A DNA stretch of 64,000 nt, from positions 186,001 through 250,000 of the forward strand of contig JACPOQ010000043.1 of assembly GCA_016191435.1 (NCBI GenBank), given 5' to 3'. Shown in pieces: positions 8,414 through 15,865 of the stretch. The position numbers and the translations under genes were made by a program. Positions within the stretch are counted from its first letter, which is position 1; every line of letters begins with the position of its first letter. The notes below the pieces were generated by a model. That model did no database searches. It saw nothing but the letters and a program-made list of their open reading frames with translations, and had not been told where the DNA came from. This stretch comes from Chloroflexota bacterium. Its GTDB lineage: Bacteria > Chloroflexota > Dehalococcoidia > Tepidiformales > Tepidiformaceae.

Positions 8414-8934
8414 GCTTTGAGCGCGTGGTGCGCGTTGCCCGGTTGCCGGAGATGCGCCTCGCGTACTTCGAACGGGAGGCGCCGGAAGAGCCCATCGATG
8501 CCTATTGGCGTTCGTTTGGCGCGCTCTGGGAGGAGTTCAACGCGTGGCGGCTGAAGGTTCGGCCGGCGCTGGGGCGGATCGACATTGCCGCCGTCGCGAT
8601 GGCGCTGCCGAAGTCCGAGGGTACCGTGTTCATCCGCACGGCCGTGCCGATTCGCAGCGACTACCGGCCGCCTGCGCCGGCAAAGACCACGTTCTTCCCC
8701 GGCGGGACCTTCGCCTACTGCTACGCCGACAACATCGACGAGCTGGCAGCGGCCTTCGCCGCCGTGACCGCCGCGATCCGGGTGGAGGCGTACGAGCTGG
8801 CGAGCGGGCCGCTGGAGATGTACAAGTTCCACTACAACATGGACCAGCACCCGGCGGATTGCGGGTTCCTGGTGACGCGTGAGGACGGCGCGGAGCCAGC
8901 GGCCGAGCCAGGGCCGCTGCCGATCGCGAGGTAG
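8410..8934 (+). CDS. Probable GyrI-like small-molecule-binding domain protein
   Basis: 174 residues from TTG 8410, which overlaps the CoA-transferase stop. Features such as MRLAYFEREAPEEPIDAYW near the start, the EGTVFIRTAVPI strand, FFPGGTFAYCYA and a C-terminal Pro-rich tail suggest two SHS2-like halves as in GyrI/AraC effector-binding domains. No HTH is present, so it would act as a free ligand-binding or hydrolase-like protein. Coupling to the CoA-transferase suggests a related metabolite. Family assignment is tentative; the reading frame is well supported. Confidence 0.6.
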   Translation: MSFERVVRVARLPEMRLAYFEREAPEEPIDAYWRSFGALWEEFNAWRLKVRPALGRIDIAAVAMALPKSEGTVFIRTAVPIRSDYRPPAPAKTTFFPGGTFAYCYADNIDELAAAFAAVTAAIRVEAYELASGPLEMYKFHYNMDQHPADCGFLVTREDGAEPAAEPGPLPIAR

Positions 8935-8998
8935 ACGTGCGCTCCCGGCGGAGTTCCTTACGGGCCGTGGCAGGCGCGCCTCGTACGCTGGAGCGAGA

Positions 8999-10240
8999 AT
9001 GAAATCGGAGCGCGCCGGCACCGCCCGTGCGGGGACACGTCGTGCCTGGCGAATGCCGGCGTGGCTGACGGGCCCGGTGCTGGTGCTCGGGGTAGCCTCG
9101 TTCTTCGCCGATGTTTCGAGCGAGCTGGTCTATCCCATCGTCCCGCTGTTCCTGACGGGCACGCTGGGAGCGCCGGTCCTGGCGGTGGGCGTAATCGAGG
9201 GGGTCGCAGAGGGGACGGCGAACCTCACCAAGCTGTTCACCGGACCGTGGGCCGACCGCGTCGGGGCGCGGAAGCCGTTCATCGTCGCGGGCTACGGCCT
9301 GGCTATGGTGGGCAAACTGATCGTCGGGCTGGCAATCGTGTGGCCGGTGGCGCTGGTAGGGCGGAGTGTTGACCGCTTCGGGAAGGGCATCCGGACGGCG
9401 CCGCGAGACGCGCTGCTGGCCGACGCGTCGGAGGAGGCAACCCGTGGAAAGGTCTTCGGCTTCCACCGGGCGATGGACACCACCGGTGCGGTTATCGGGC
9501 CGCTGTTGGGGCTGCTCTTCCTTGCCGTCCTTGCGCACCGGCTGCGGTTGATCATCCTCCTTGCTGCGATCCCCGGGTTCGTCTCCCTGGCGGCGCTGTA
9601 CTGGCTACCCGAATCGCGACCTCCCGCGCCGGCCGAGACGGATGTCGATGAGCGGCGCGGCACGCTGGCCGGGCTCCCGGCCCCGTTCCTGCTCCTGCTC
9701 GGGGCCACGATCATCTTCATGGCGGGGAACTCATCGGATGCGTTCCTGATCCTGCGCGCCAGGGACCTTGGGCTCACGACGACGCTCGTAATCGTGGCGT
9801 ACATCGCCTACAACGCCGTCTACGGCGCCCTCTCGTTCCCGGCCGGTGCTATCTCCGACCGCATCCCGCGTGAATGGCTGCTGGTGGTGGGGTACGGGGT
9901 GTTCGCGGGTGTCTATGGAGGCTTCGCGCTGGCTGGCTCGCGGGCGGCTGTGTGGCCGCTCTTCATCATCTACGGCGCCTACATCGCGCTGACCGACGGT
10001 GTCTCGAAGGCGCTGGTAGCGGACCTTGCGCCGCCAGACCGCCGTTCGACCGCTATGGGCCTGTTCCAGGGGGCGTCTGGCCTGGCGGCGCTGGCCGCGA
10101 GCGTCATTGCCGGCCTGCTCTGGGAGTTCGTGGCGCCGGCGGCGCCATTCGCGCTCGGTGCGGCGTGCGCGCTGCTGGCCGCCGCAACGGTTGCGGTACT
10201 TTCGCTCCGGGGCATGCTGCGGCCGATCGGGGCTCGGTAG
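8999..10240 (+). CDS. MFS transporter
   Basis: 413 residues with about twelve hydrophobic segments. The MFS loop motif is present (GPWADRVGARKPFI, about residues 82-95), along with RSVDRFGKGIRTAPRDALLA, a signature of a DHA1-type MFS subgroup. The N terminus is basic, and the ATG at 8999 is preceded by GGAGCGAG and, further up, TACGCT (8984-8989). A proton-coupled efflux role is likely; the substrate is unknown. It stands alone, convergent with cysE. Confidence 0.9.
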   Translation: MKSERAGTARAGTRRAWRMPAWLTGPVLVLGVASFFADVSSELVYPIVPLFLTGTLGAPVLAVGVIEGVAEGTANLTKLFTGPWADRVGARKPFIVAGYGLAMVGKLIVGLAIVWPVALVGRSVDRFGKGIRTAPRDALLADASEEATRGKVFGFHRAMDTTGAVIGPLLGLLFLAVLAHRLRLIILLAAIPGFVSLAALYWLPESRPPAPAETDVDERRGTLAGLPAPFLLLLGATIIFMAGNSSDAFLILRARDLGLTTTLVIVAYIAYNAVYGALSFPAGAISDRIPREWLLVVGYGVFAGVYGGFALAGSRAAVWPLFIIYGAYIALTDGVSKALVADLAPPDRRSTAMGLFQGASGLAALAASVIAGLLWEFVAPAAPFALGAACALLAAATVAVLSLRGMLRPIGAR

Positions 10241-10262
10241 CGGCCGGGGAGCTCGCGGGGCG

Positions 10263-10955
10263 CTACTCGCTGGTGACGGCAGGGATCTCTTCGTCGTGGT
10301 GGCCGTTGTGGAGGCCGGTAATGTGCTCTTCGAGGTGCTCGACGAGCTCGTGCATCGCCTGCACCTTCCTGTCGAGCTCCTCGAGGCGCTCCCACTCGGG
10401 GTCCGGGAGGCGCTGGATAACGCCGTTCGACTCATCGCGAAAGGCGACGATGTGGCCGGGCACGCCGACGATCGTTGCGTTCGCCGGCACGTTGGTGACC
10501 ACCACGGAGCCGGCGCCCACGCGTGCGTTCTCGCCGATAACCACGGCGCCGATGACCTTCGCGCCGGCGCCGACGACAACGCCATCGCGCAGGGTAGGGT
10601 GGCGCTTGACGCGCCGGGTGCTCGTGCCGCCGAGGGTGACGCCCTGGTACAGGGTCACGTTGGCGCCGATTTCGGCCGTCTCGCCGATGACGACGCCCAT
10701 GCCGTGGTCGATGAAAAAGCGTGGGCCGATGGTCGCGCCGGGGTGGATCTCGATGCCGGTGAGGAAGCGGGCGGCGTGCATCATGCCCCGCGGCAGCAAC
10801 GGTACGCCCCGCCGGTAGAGCGCGTTGGCGAAGCGGTGGGCCAGACGCGCGTGGAACCCGGGGTAGAACAGCACGACTTCGACGGCGCTGCGGGCGGCGG
10901 GGTCGCGCTCCAGCGTGGCGCTGATGTCTTCGCGGATGTCTGCTATGAGCGGCAT
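10263..10955 (-). CDS. cysE: Serine O-acetyltransferase
   Basis: 230 residues. Makes O-acetylserine from serine and acetyl-CoA for cysteine synthesis. Left-handed beta-helix hexapeptides run from about 70 to 180. Catalytic residues are visible as Asp83-His84 in [18 protein letters not shown], with [14 protein letters not shown] and [13 protein letters not shown] following. The short N-terminal helical domain is of the EpsC/plant-like shorter type rather than the longer enterobacterial one. The C terminus after about 190 is helical and acidic. No cysteine-synthase gene is in the window. Confidence 0.93.
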   Translation of the reverse strand: MPLIADIREDISATLERDPAARSAVEVVLFYPGFHARLAHRFANALYRRGVPLLPRGMMHAARFLTGIEIHPGATIGPRFFIDHGMGVVIGETAEIGANVTLYQGVTLGGTSTRRVKRHPTLRDGVVVGAGAKVIGAVVIGENARVGAGSVVVTNVPANATIVGVPGHIVAFRDESNGVIQRLPDPEWERLEELDRKVQAMHELVEHLEEHITGLHNGHHDEEIPAVTSE

Positions 10956-11002
10956 ACAGGATCAGCCTACGACATCGCCATGGCCCTCGCCATGCACCCG
11001 GG

Positions 11003-11392
11003 CTAGCGGGTTAACTCCGCGGGATTGGCGATGCGGACTTTGTCCTCGATGGTCTGCCAGAAGTGTTCGAAGAGCCTGGCCTCGGCCTCGGGGGCATCGA
11101 AGTCGCCGCGGGCGATGCGCGCGCAGAGCTCCGCGTCCCGCGTGCGAAGAGCGGCGGCGAAGGCGCCGTGGGCGGCCGGGGGTTCCTGGGCGCCGAGCAG
11201 GCCGTCGAGGCGCTGCCACTCCTCGTGGGTGTAGTGGTCTTCGTGCAGCATCTCGCGGCGCACGATGCCCAGCGTGTTCGCGGCGACGAGCAGCTGGAAG
11301 CGCAGCCACCGTTCGCTCGCTGCGGCGCTCTGGCCGCGGAGGAAGTCTTCCACGGCTTCGAGCAGCTCGGCGGCGTCAGGCCTGTCCTGCAT
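11003..11392 (-). CDS. DUF6285 domain protein
   Basis: 129 residues, entirely helical by pattern, with LLEAVEDFLRGQ near the start, LLVAANTLGIVRREM in the middle and LFEHFWQTIEDKVRIANP near the end, matching the small DUF6285 proteins that accompany APH-type phosphotransferases. Its start overlaps the end of the upstream phosphotransferase by 17 bases, so the two are co-translated and probably form a complex. Biochemical role unknown; the context points to acyl-CoA or short-chain metabolite breakdown. Confidence 0.8.
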   Translation of the reverse strand: MQDRPDAAELLEAVEDFLRGQSAAASERWLRFQLLVAANTLGIVRREMLHEDHYTHEEWQRLDGLLGAQEPPAAHGAFAAALRTRDAELCARIARGDFDAPEAEARLFEHFWQTIEDKVRIANPAELTR

Positions 11393-12413
11393 GGGTTTCT
11401 CCTTTCGCGCCGAGCAGGCGCAGGATCTCGAGCTCGGTATCCGGCGTGCGCCGGCCGATGGCGAGCAGCTCGTGGCTCTTCACCGTACCGTCGATGTGCT
11501 GCTTCGATTGGCGCATCGTGACGAGCGCCCAGCGGATGTTGCCAAGCACCTCCCACAGCGCGAACCGCCGGCGATCGATCGTACGGCCGGAGAAGCGTTC
11601 GTAGGCAGATATCCACTCCTCGCGGGTGGCGAGGCCGCCGGCGGGCAGGTCCGGGCGCGAGAAGCGCCAGACGCGCGTGCAGAACCACATGAGGTCGTCC
11701 TCGGCCTCGCCGATGTGGACTCCCTCCCAGTCGAGGATCGATGTGAGGCCTTGCTCGTCGTACATGAGGTTGCCGACGCGGAGGTCGCCGTGGACGACGT
11801 GGAGGGGGCCCGTACGGGGCGCGAGCCCGGCGGCCATGCGCCGCACCTTACGGAACGCCCAGATGATCACGGGGTGCGGATTCAGGGCGACCTCCCGGTA
11901 CTCGACTTCGAGGCGGTCGCATTCGGCGAGGACGGGGTCCTGGTCCTCGCCGGTGACGCGAAGCGGCGACCCGGCATCCTGCGGGGAGACACGGTGGATC
12001 ATGGCGACTTGCTCCGCGAGCTGCGTGACCAGCACCGTGCGGGCGTGTTTGAAAGCAGGCGCGGTGAGCAGTTGACGCGGGTTCGAATCGCCGCGCACGC
12101 GCTCCATCAGCATGAAGGTCTGGCCACGCACGTTTTCGCCGACGTACAGGGGCTTCGGCACGAGCAGGCCGCGGGCGTGCATGGTGCGGAGGAGCGCGAA
12201 CTCCACGCGTGTCTTGGCGGAGTCATCACGGCCGGGGGGCGAGAGACGCACCACCAGCTCGTGGCGGCCGCCGGGGCCGGCGGCATCGGCGGCCCAGGAG
12301 TCGTGCATGGCGCCGCCGGCGAGCAGCCGCGCGCCCTCGACGGGCGTCTCGGGCTCGCCGAGACCCTGCCGTACCGCCTCCACCACGATTGCCGAATCGC
12401 TCAGAGCGTCCAT
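11376..12413 (-). CDS. Phosphotransferase family protein (APH/ACAD10-like kinase)
   Basis: 345 residues with a protein-kinase-like fold. The phosphotransfer core is intact: VVHGDLRVGNLMYD (Asp210, Asn215) and LTSILDWEGVHIGE (Asp228), with PPGRDDSAKTRVEFALLR earlier. ATG 12413 starts the conserved part. In human ACAD10/11 this kinase domain is fused to an acyl-CoA dehydrogenase and phosphorylates 4-hydroxy acids; a similar role here is an inference. Gene order SDR, kinase, DUF6285 with 7-base and overlapping junctions indicates an operon. Confidence 0.88.
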   Translation of the reverse strand: MDALSDSAIVVEAVRQGLGEPETPVEGARLLAGGAMHDSWAADAAGPGGRHELVVRLSPPGRDDSAKTRVEFALLRTMHARGLLVPKPLYVGENVRGQTFMLMERVRGDSNPRQLLTAPAFKHARTVLVTQLAEQVAMIHRVSPQDAGSPLRVTGEDQDPVLAECDRLEVEYREVALNPHPVIIWAFRKVRRMAAGLAPRTGPLHVVHGDLRVGNLMYDEQGLTSILDWEGVHIGEAEDDLMWFCTRVWRFSRPDLPAGGLATREEWISAYERFSGRTIDRRRFALWEVLGNIRWALVTMRQSKQHIDGTVKSHELLAIGRRTPDTELEILRLLGAKGETHAGQA

Positions 12414-12420
12414 GGAGGCC

Positions 12421-13158
12421 TCAGGCCGTGGCCCCGCCATCGACGATGAACTCAGAGCCGGTCGAGTAGCTGCTCTCGTCGGAGGCGAGGTAGAGGGCGA
12501 GGTTGGCGACCTCCTCGGGCTGGGCCACGCGCCGGATGGGGACGCCCCGGAGCATGCGCGCGCCGCCATCGGCATCGACGCCGGGGAGCTCGTGGAGCAT
12601 CGGGGTGTCGATCAGACCGGGGTGGATGGAGTTGACGCGGATGCCGAAACGCCCGAGCTCGCGCGCCGCCGTCTTTGTCATGCCGCGCACGGCCCATTTG
12701 CTGGCGCCGTAGGCGAAGCCGTTCGCCGACGCCTGCATGCCGGCGATCGAGGAGATGTTGACGATCGAGCCGCGGCCGGCGTTGATCATCGGCCCGGCGA
12801 CGGCCTTCATGCCCAGGAACACGCCCACCTGGTTGATGTCGATCATGTGCATGTAGTCGGCGAGGGAGGTGTCAGTGAGCCGGCCGGGGCGAAAGATGCC
12901 GGCGTTGTTCACCAGCACATCGATGTGGCCGAAGCGGTCCATGACTTCGGCGACCATTTTGCCCCAGGCCTCTTCGTTCGAGACGTCCAGGTGGAAGAAG
13001 ATGCCGCCGGCAGCGGCCGCCGTCTTCCGTCCGTCGTCATCGAGCACGTCCGCGACCACAACCTGGGCGCCTTCGCGCGCGAAGAGCGCGGATTCGGCGC
13101 CGCCCTGACCGCGCGCGCCGCCCGTCACAATCGCAACCTTGCCTTCGAGCCTGCCCAT
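12421..13158 (-). CDS. SDR family NAD(P)-dependent oxidoreductase
   Basis: 245 residues, classical SDR. Cofactor motif TGGARGQGG (12-20), NNAG (84-87), catalytic Ser in NISSIAG (136/137), Tyr150 and Lys154 (YGASK). Asp36 and the ADV block after the second strand favour NAD over NADP. ATG 13158 is chosen because GGAGG lies 8 bases upstream and it begins GRLEGKVAIVTGG. It heads the operon with the kinase and DUF6285 genes, suggesting oxidation of a hydroxy metabolite. Confidence 0.92.
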   Translation of the reverse strand: MGRLEGKVAIVTGGARGQGGAESALFAREGAQVVVADVLDDDGRKTAAAAGGIFFHLDVSNEEAWGKMVAEVMDRFGHIDVLVNNAGIFRPGRLTDTSLADYMHMIDINQVGVFLGMKAVAGPMINAGRGSIVNISSIAGMQASANGFAYGASKWAVRGMTKTAARELGRFGIRVNSIHPGLIDTPMLHELPGVDADGGARMLRGVPIRRVAQPEEVANLALYLASDESSYSTGSEFIVDGGATA

Positions 13159-13590
13159 GCCAACCTCCGGGGCCCAAAGGGGGGCCGCGAGCATTCTTGC
13201 ACGGCGGGCGGCTGATTGCTTCCGGGCAGGCAGGCGAAGAGTCTGGACACCGGCGCCCGCGCTCTCCTCGCACTGGCGCCGCACACCGCGATCCATCGCT
13301 CCGGAAGCTGGCGGGGGTTCGGATGAGGAAGTACCGATAATCCGGGGATGCGCGCGGGACGCAAACAGGCCCCGGTGAGTTCCGGGGCCTGATGCTTGTG
13401 ATTCCGCCTGTAAGGCGGGCAATGCCATTGCAATTTCGGCCGACCCAAGTCGCTTCCGCCTCGCTGTGCCGCCCTATGCAAGGGCGATCCGGCGGACTGG
13501 CCCGCATCGCTGGGCTGCTTTTCTCCGGGAATGTCTTCAGCGGGGAAATGCGGCCTCGGCTGGCCTAACGAGGCCCGCGGCATGCGGGCC
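13159..13590. other. Gene-free stretch between the SDR gene and the orphan minipeptide
   Basis: 432 bases without a supportable protein gene. Read on the minus strand it is the 3' part of the minipeptide transcript, ending in the hairpin at 13366-13391, followed by the upstream region of the SDR gene. The sequence just before the hairpin (GGAATCACAAGCAT-like) resembles the matching place in the 23-kb locus. Confidence 0.5.
13366..13391 (-). terminator. Hairpin CAGGCCCCGG/CCGGGGCCTG, shared with the 23-kb locus
   Basis: Stem 13366-13375 with 13382-13391, loop of 6. On the minus strand it is followed by TTTGCG, the same tail as the hairpin at 23276-23299. It lies about 200 bases downstream of the minipeptide stop. 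Probable terminator or attenuator of that transcript. Confidence 0.55.
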
Positions 13591-13592
13591 TT
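13571..13592 (-). other. Hairpin directly after the orphan minipeptide stop
   Basis: AGGCCCGC and GCGGGCCT face each other around a 5-base loop, beginning at the stop codon of the minipeptide on the minus strand. There is no T run, so it may be an RNA-stabilising or attenuating structure rather than a terminator. Confidence 0.45.
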
Positions 13593-13641
13593 AACTCTGC
13601 ACAATCCAGACTCCATAGACGGCGTGAAGCTTGCTTCGCAT
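13591..13641 (-). CDS. Orphan minipeptide of the LHA-Y-VW family (16 residues)
   Basis: Encodes MRSKLHAVYGVWIVQS. It has a GGGGGT ribosome site 7 bases upstream and its own promoter (TTGACA, 16 bases, TACGGT). It matches two peptides at 23.4-23.6 kb; the last six residues VWIVQS are identical to one of them. Against that copy the twelve shared codons differ at four silent and two amino-acid-changing codons, which argues for selection on the peptide. A second in-frame ATG lies 15 bases upstream. No enzyme gene is adjacent. It could be a RiPP precursor served in trans by the radical SAM enzyme 8 kb away, or a leader peptide. Confidence 0.6.
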   Translation of the reverse strand: MRSKLHAVYGVWIVQS

Positions 13642-13717
13642 GCGTCTTACCCCCATTTCGCACCGGGAGGGCCTTCGTGGCGTCGCTGCGCCAGACCGCT
13701 TCCCTGGACTCACCGCC

Positions 13718-13745
13718 ACCGTACACCCGGACATCGGCATGTCAA
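13718..13745 (-). promoter_or_regulatory. Promoter of the orphan minipeptide
   Basis: On the minus strand TTGACA (13740-13745), 16 bases, TACGGT (13718-13723). Expected transcription start near 13711, about 70 bases before the peptide ATG. Confidence 0.5.
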
Positions 13746-13798
13746 GTTACAAATGGATGACATGAACCTCGCGCATTTCACTGCCGAAACCGGGCTTG

Positions 13799-14659
13799 TT
13801 AGGCCGGCTTGAAGGCAACGACGTTGGCCGAGGCAATGCCGCGGCCGCCGGGGTATTCGGTGGCGACGGAGGTCACATCGATGAGCCCCGCGGCCGCGAT
13901 CCGCGCGAGATAATCCTGCTCCTCGAGGGCGCCGGCGATGCAGCCGGCCCACTGCTCCATGTCGGCCTTCGTCTCCGCGGGAACGGGGCGGGTCCAGACG
14001 ATGTCCGAGACCTGGAGGCGGCCTCCGGGCCGGAGCACGCGCGCGGCTTCGCGAAAGACCTGGTCCTTATCGGGCGAGAGGTTGATGACGCAGTTCGAGA
14101 TGACGACATCGATGGAGCCATCGGCGATCGGCAGGTGCTCGATCTCGCCGAGCCGGAACTCCACGTTGTGCGCGCCAACCTTGACCGCGTTCTTGCGCGC
14201 GAGCGCCAGCATCTCGGGGGTCATATCGACGCCGAAGACGCGGCCGGTGGCGCCGACCATCTTGGCCGCAAGGAAGCAATCGATGCCGCCGCCCGAACCG
14301 AGGTCGAGCACGGTCTCGCCGGGCTGGAGGGCGGCGATTGCCGTGGGGTTGCCGCAGCCGAAGGCGACGTCGGTCACCGTCGCGGGCAGGTCGGCGACAT
14401 TCGCATCGGCATAGAGCTTCGCGACATTCGTGAGCTGAAGCTCGCCGGATTCCTCGCCGCAACAGGGGTCGGCGACGGCGGTTGCCTCGGCGACGGGCTC
14501 GACCGCGCAACTGTCGTCATCGCCACCGCAACAGCTGCCCCCGGCGGCGGCGACGATGGTGAGGGGGATGTCTTCGGTGCGCTCGAGGACGGGGCGGACG
14601 CGGCCGCCATAGGCCTTCGCGACGCTGGCGCGGACTTCGTCATCGGAAAGGGTTGGCAT
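13799..14659 (-). CDS. arsM: Arsenite S-adenosylmethionine methyltransferase
   Basis: 286 residues. Methylates As(III) using SAM in the cytoplasm, a detoxification step. SAM motif VLDLGSGGGIDC (118-128), preceded by VAFGCGNPTAI; the two conserved thiols correspond to Cys190 (SNCVINLSPDK) and Cys240 (EQWAGCIAG). The N terminus carries extra cysteine pairs, SCCGG (43-44) and PCCGEE (66-67), in an acidic linker. ATG 14659 follows GGAGG by 8 bases. No arsR or arsenite pump lies beside it. An imperfect palindrome (ATCG...CGAT, about 14677-14692) upstream could be an operator. Confidence 0.92.
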   Translation of the reverse strand: MPTLSDDEVRASVAKAYGGRVRPVLERTEDIPLTIVAAAGGSCCGGDDDSCAVEPVAEATAVADPCCGEESGELQLTNVAKLYADANVADLPATVTDVAFGCGNPTAIAALQPGETVLDLGSGGGIDCFLAAKMVGATGRVFGVDMTPEMLALARKNAVKVGAHNVEFRLGEIEHLPIADGSIDVVISNCVINLSPDKDQVFREAARVLRPGGRLQVSDIVWTRPVPAETKADMEQWAGCIAGALEEQDYLARIAAAGLIDVTSVATEYPGGRGIASANVVAFKPA

Positions 14660-14818
14660 GAGTGTGGACCTCCATATCGGAAAATTACGATGCACCGGCC
14701 CGAAAGTCAATGCCCCGCGGCGAGATTCTTTCCCGGCCGGAGAGAGAGGTCTCCGCGAGCCACGGCGATGGGTGTCTGTGGTTCAATAGAGCGCACCACG
14801 TGTGACAGGCGGCCGAGC

Positions 14819-15760
14819 ATGAGCAAGCAGAAGAAAGAGAAGAAGAAGGCGAAGGGGGACGCATTGCTCGGGGACAGCAGCAGCATCAAGCCGGGCACGC
14901 CTTCGCCGCCCGCGCCGCCGGTGGGCTCGGCGCAGCAGGAAGCGCCGCCCCCCATCGAGGGCCCCGCCCGCGCGATGGTAATCATGGCGCACCCGGATGA
15001 TGCGGAGTTCCTGTGCGCGGGCACCGTGGCCAGGTGGTGCGCCGAAGGCTGGGACGTGACTTACGTGCTGGTGACGAGCGGCGACAAGGGCACGCACGAC
15101 CCGGAGATGCACCCGGAGAAGCTGGCTGCCGTGCGTGAACAGGAGCAGCGCGACGCCTGCCGCGCGCTGGGCGTGAAGGAACTGGTGCTGCTCGGCTACC
15201 CGGATGGCTTCACGGTGGATGAGCATGAACTGCGGGGACAGATCGTGCGGCTGCTGCGGCTGCACCGGCCGGACGTGGTCATTACCTGGGACGCGTTCCG
15301 GGCGTCGTTCAACCATCGCGACCACCGCAACGTGGGGACAGTCACCGCGGACGCCATCTACCCGCTGGTGCGGGACCGGCTGTTCTACCCCGCGCACGAG
15401 GAGGACGGCCTGGAATCGCACCAGGTCAACGAAGTGCTGCTTGCGGGCGCCGACAACCCGGATTACACGGTCGATATCACGGCGCACTGGGAGACGAAGG
15501 TGGCGGCGATTCTCTGCCACACGAGCCAGGTGGGTGGGCGAACGAAAGCGGACTTCCTCAAGGACCGGGCGGAGCGCGAGAAACGCGACGGGCCAAAGCC
15601 GATCGAGGAGCGCTTCCGGCGCTGGAGCATCCGGCGGCCGCCGCGGAAACCCGCGGACGCGCCCACCGTCACGCCGGCTGCGGCAGCGGCCGAGGTCTCG
15701 CCGAACGGCAGAGCACTGGAAGGCGTCGCAGGGATCGCGAAGGGCCAGAAACAGGCGTAG
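14819..15760 (+). CDS. PIG-L family deacetylase
   Basis: 313 residues. Zinc-dependent N-deacetylase family acting on GlcNAc-type substrates (LmbE/MshB/BshB relatives). Metal and catalytic motifs: AHPDDAEF (His58, Asp60, Asp61) and NHRDHRNVG (His166, His169). Unusual are a Lys-rich, then Pro-rich, N-terminal extension of about 48 residues (starting MSKQKKEKKKAKG) and a basic C-terminal tail. No thiol-cofactor ligase or glycosyltransferase lies next to it, so the substrate is open. Confidence 0.88.
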   Translation: MSKQKKEKKKAKGDALLGDSSSIKPGTPSPPAPPVGSAQQEAPPPIEGPARAMVIMAHPDDAEFLCAGTVARWCAEGWDVTYVLVTSGDKGTHDPEMHPEKLAAVREQEQRDACRALGVKELVLLGYPDGFTVDEHELRGQIVRLLRLHRPDVVITWDAFRASFNHRDHRNVGTVTADAIYPLVRDRLFYPAHEEDGLESHQVNEVLLAGADNPDYTVDITAHWETKVAAILCHTSQVGGRTKADFLKDRAEREKRDGPKPIEERFRRWSIRRPPRKPADAPTVTPAAAAAEVSPNGRALEGVAGIAKGQKQA

Positions 15761-15865
15761 CCGCCCGGCGGGCGCTCCGCGCCGGAGCACGCCTCGGCGT
15801 CAACGCGGTTGACGGTGTGGTGTTAACGGTATACGAATGCCGCGCGCACATACCGGAGGCGAAGG

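Noticed and set aside
13531..13812. Plus-strand frame over the orphan minipeptide region
   Set aside because: It has no ribosome site; the codon-level conservation with the 23-kb copies is on the minus strand.
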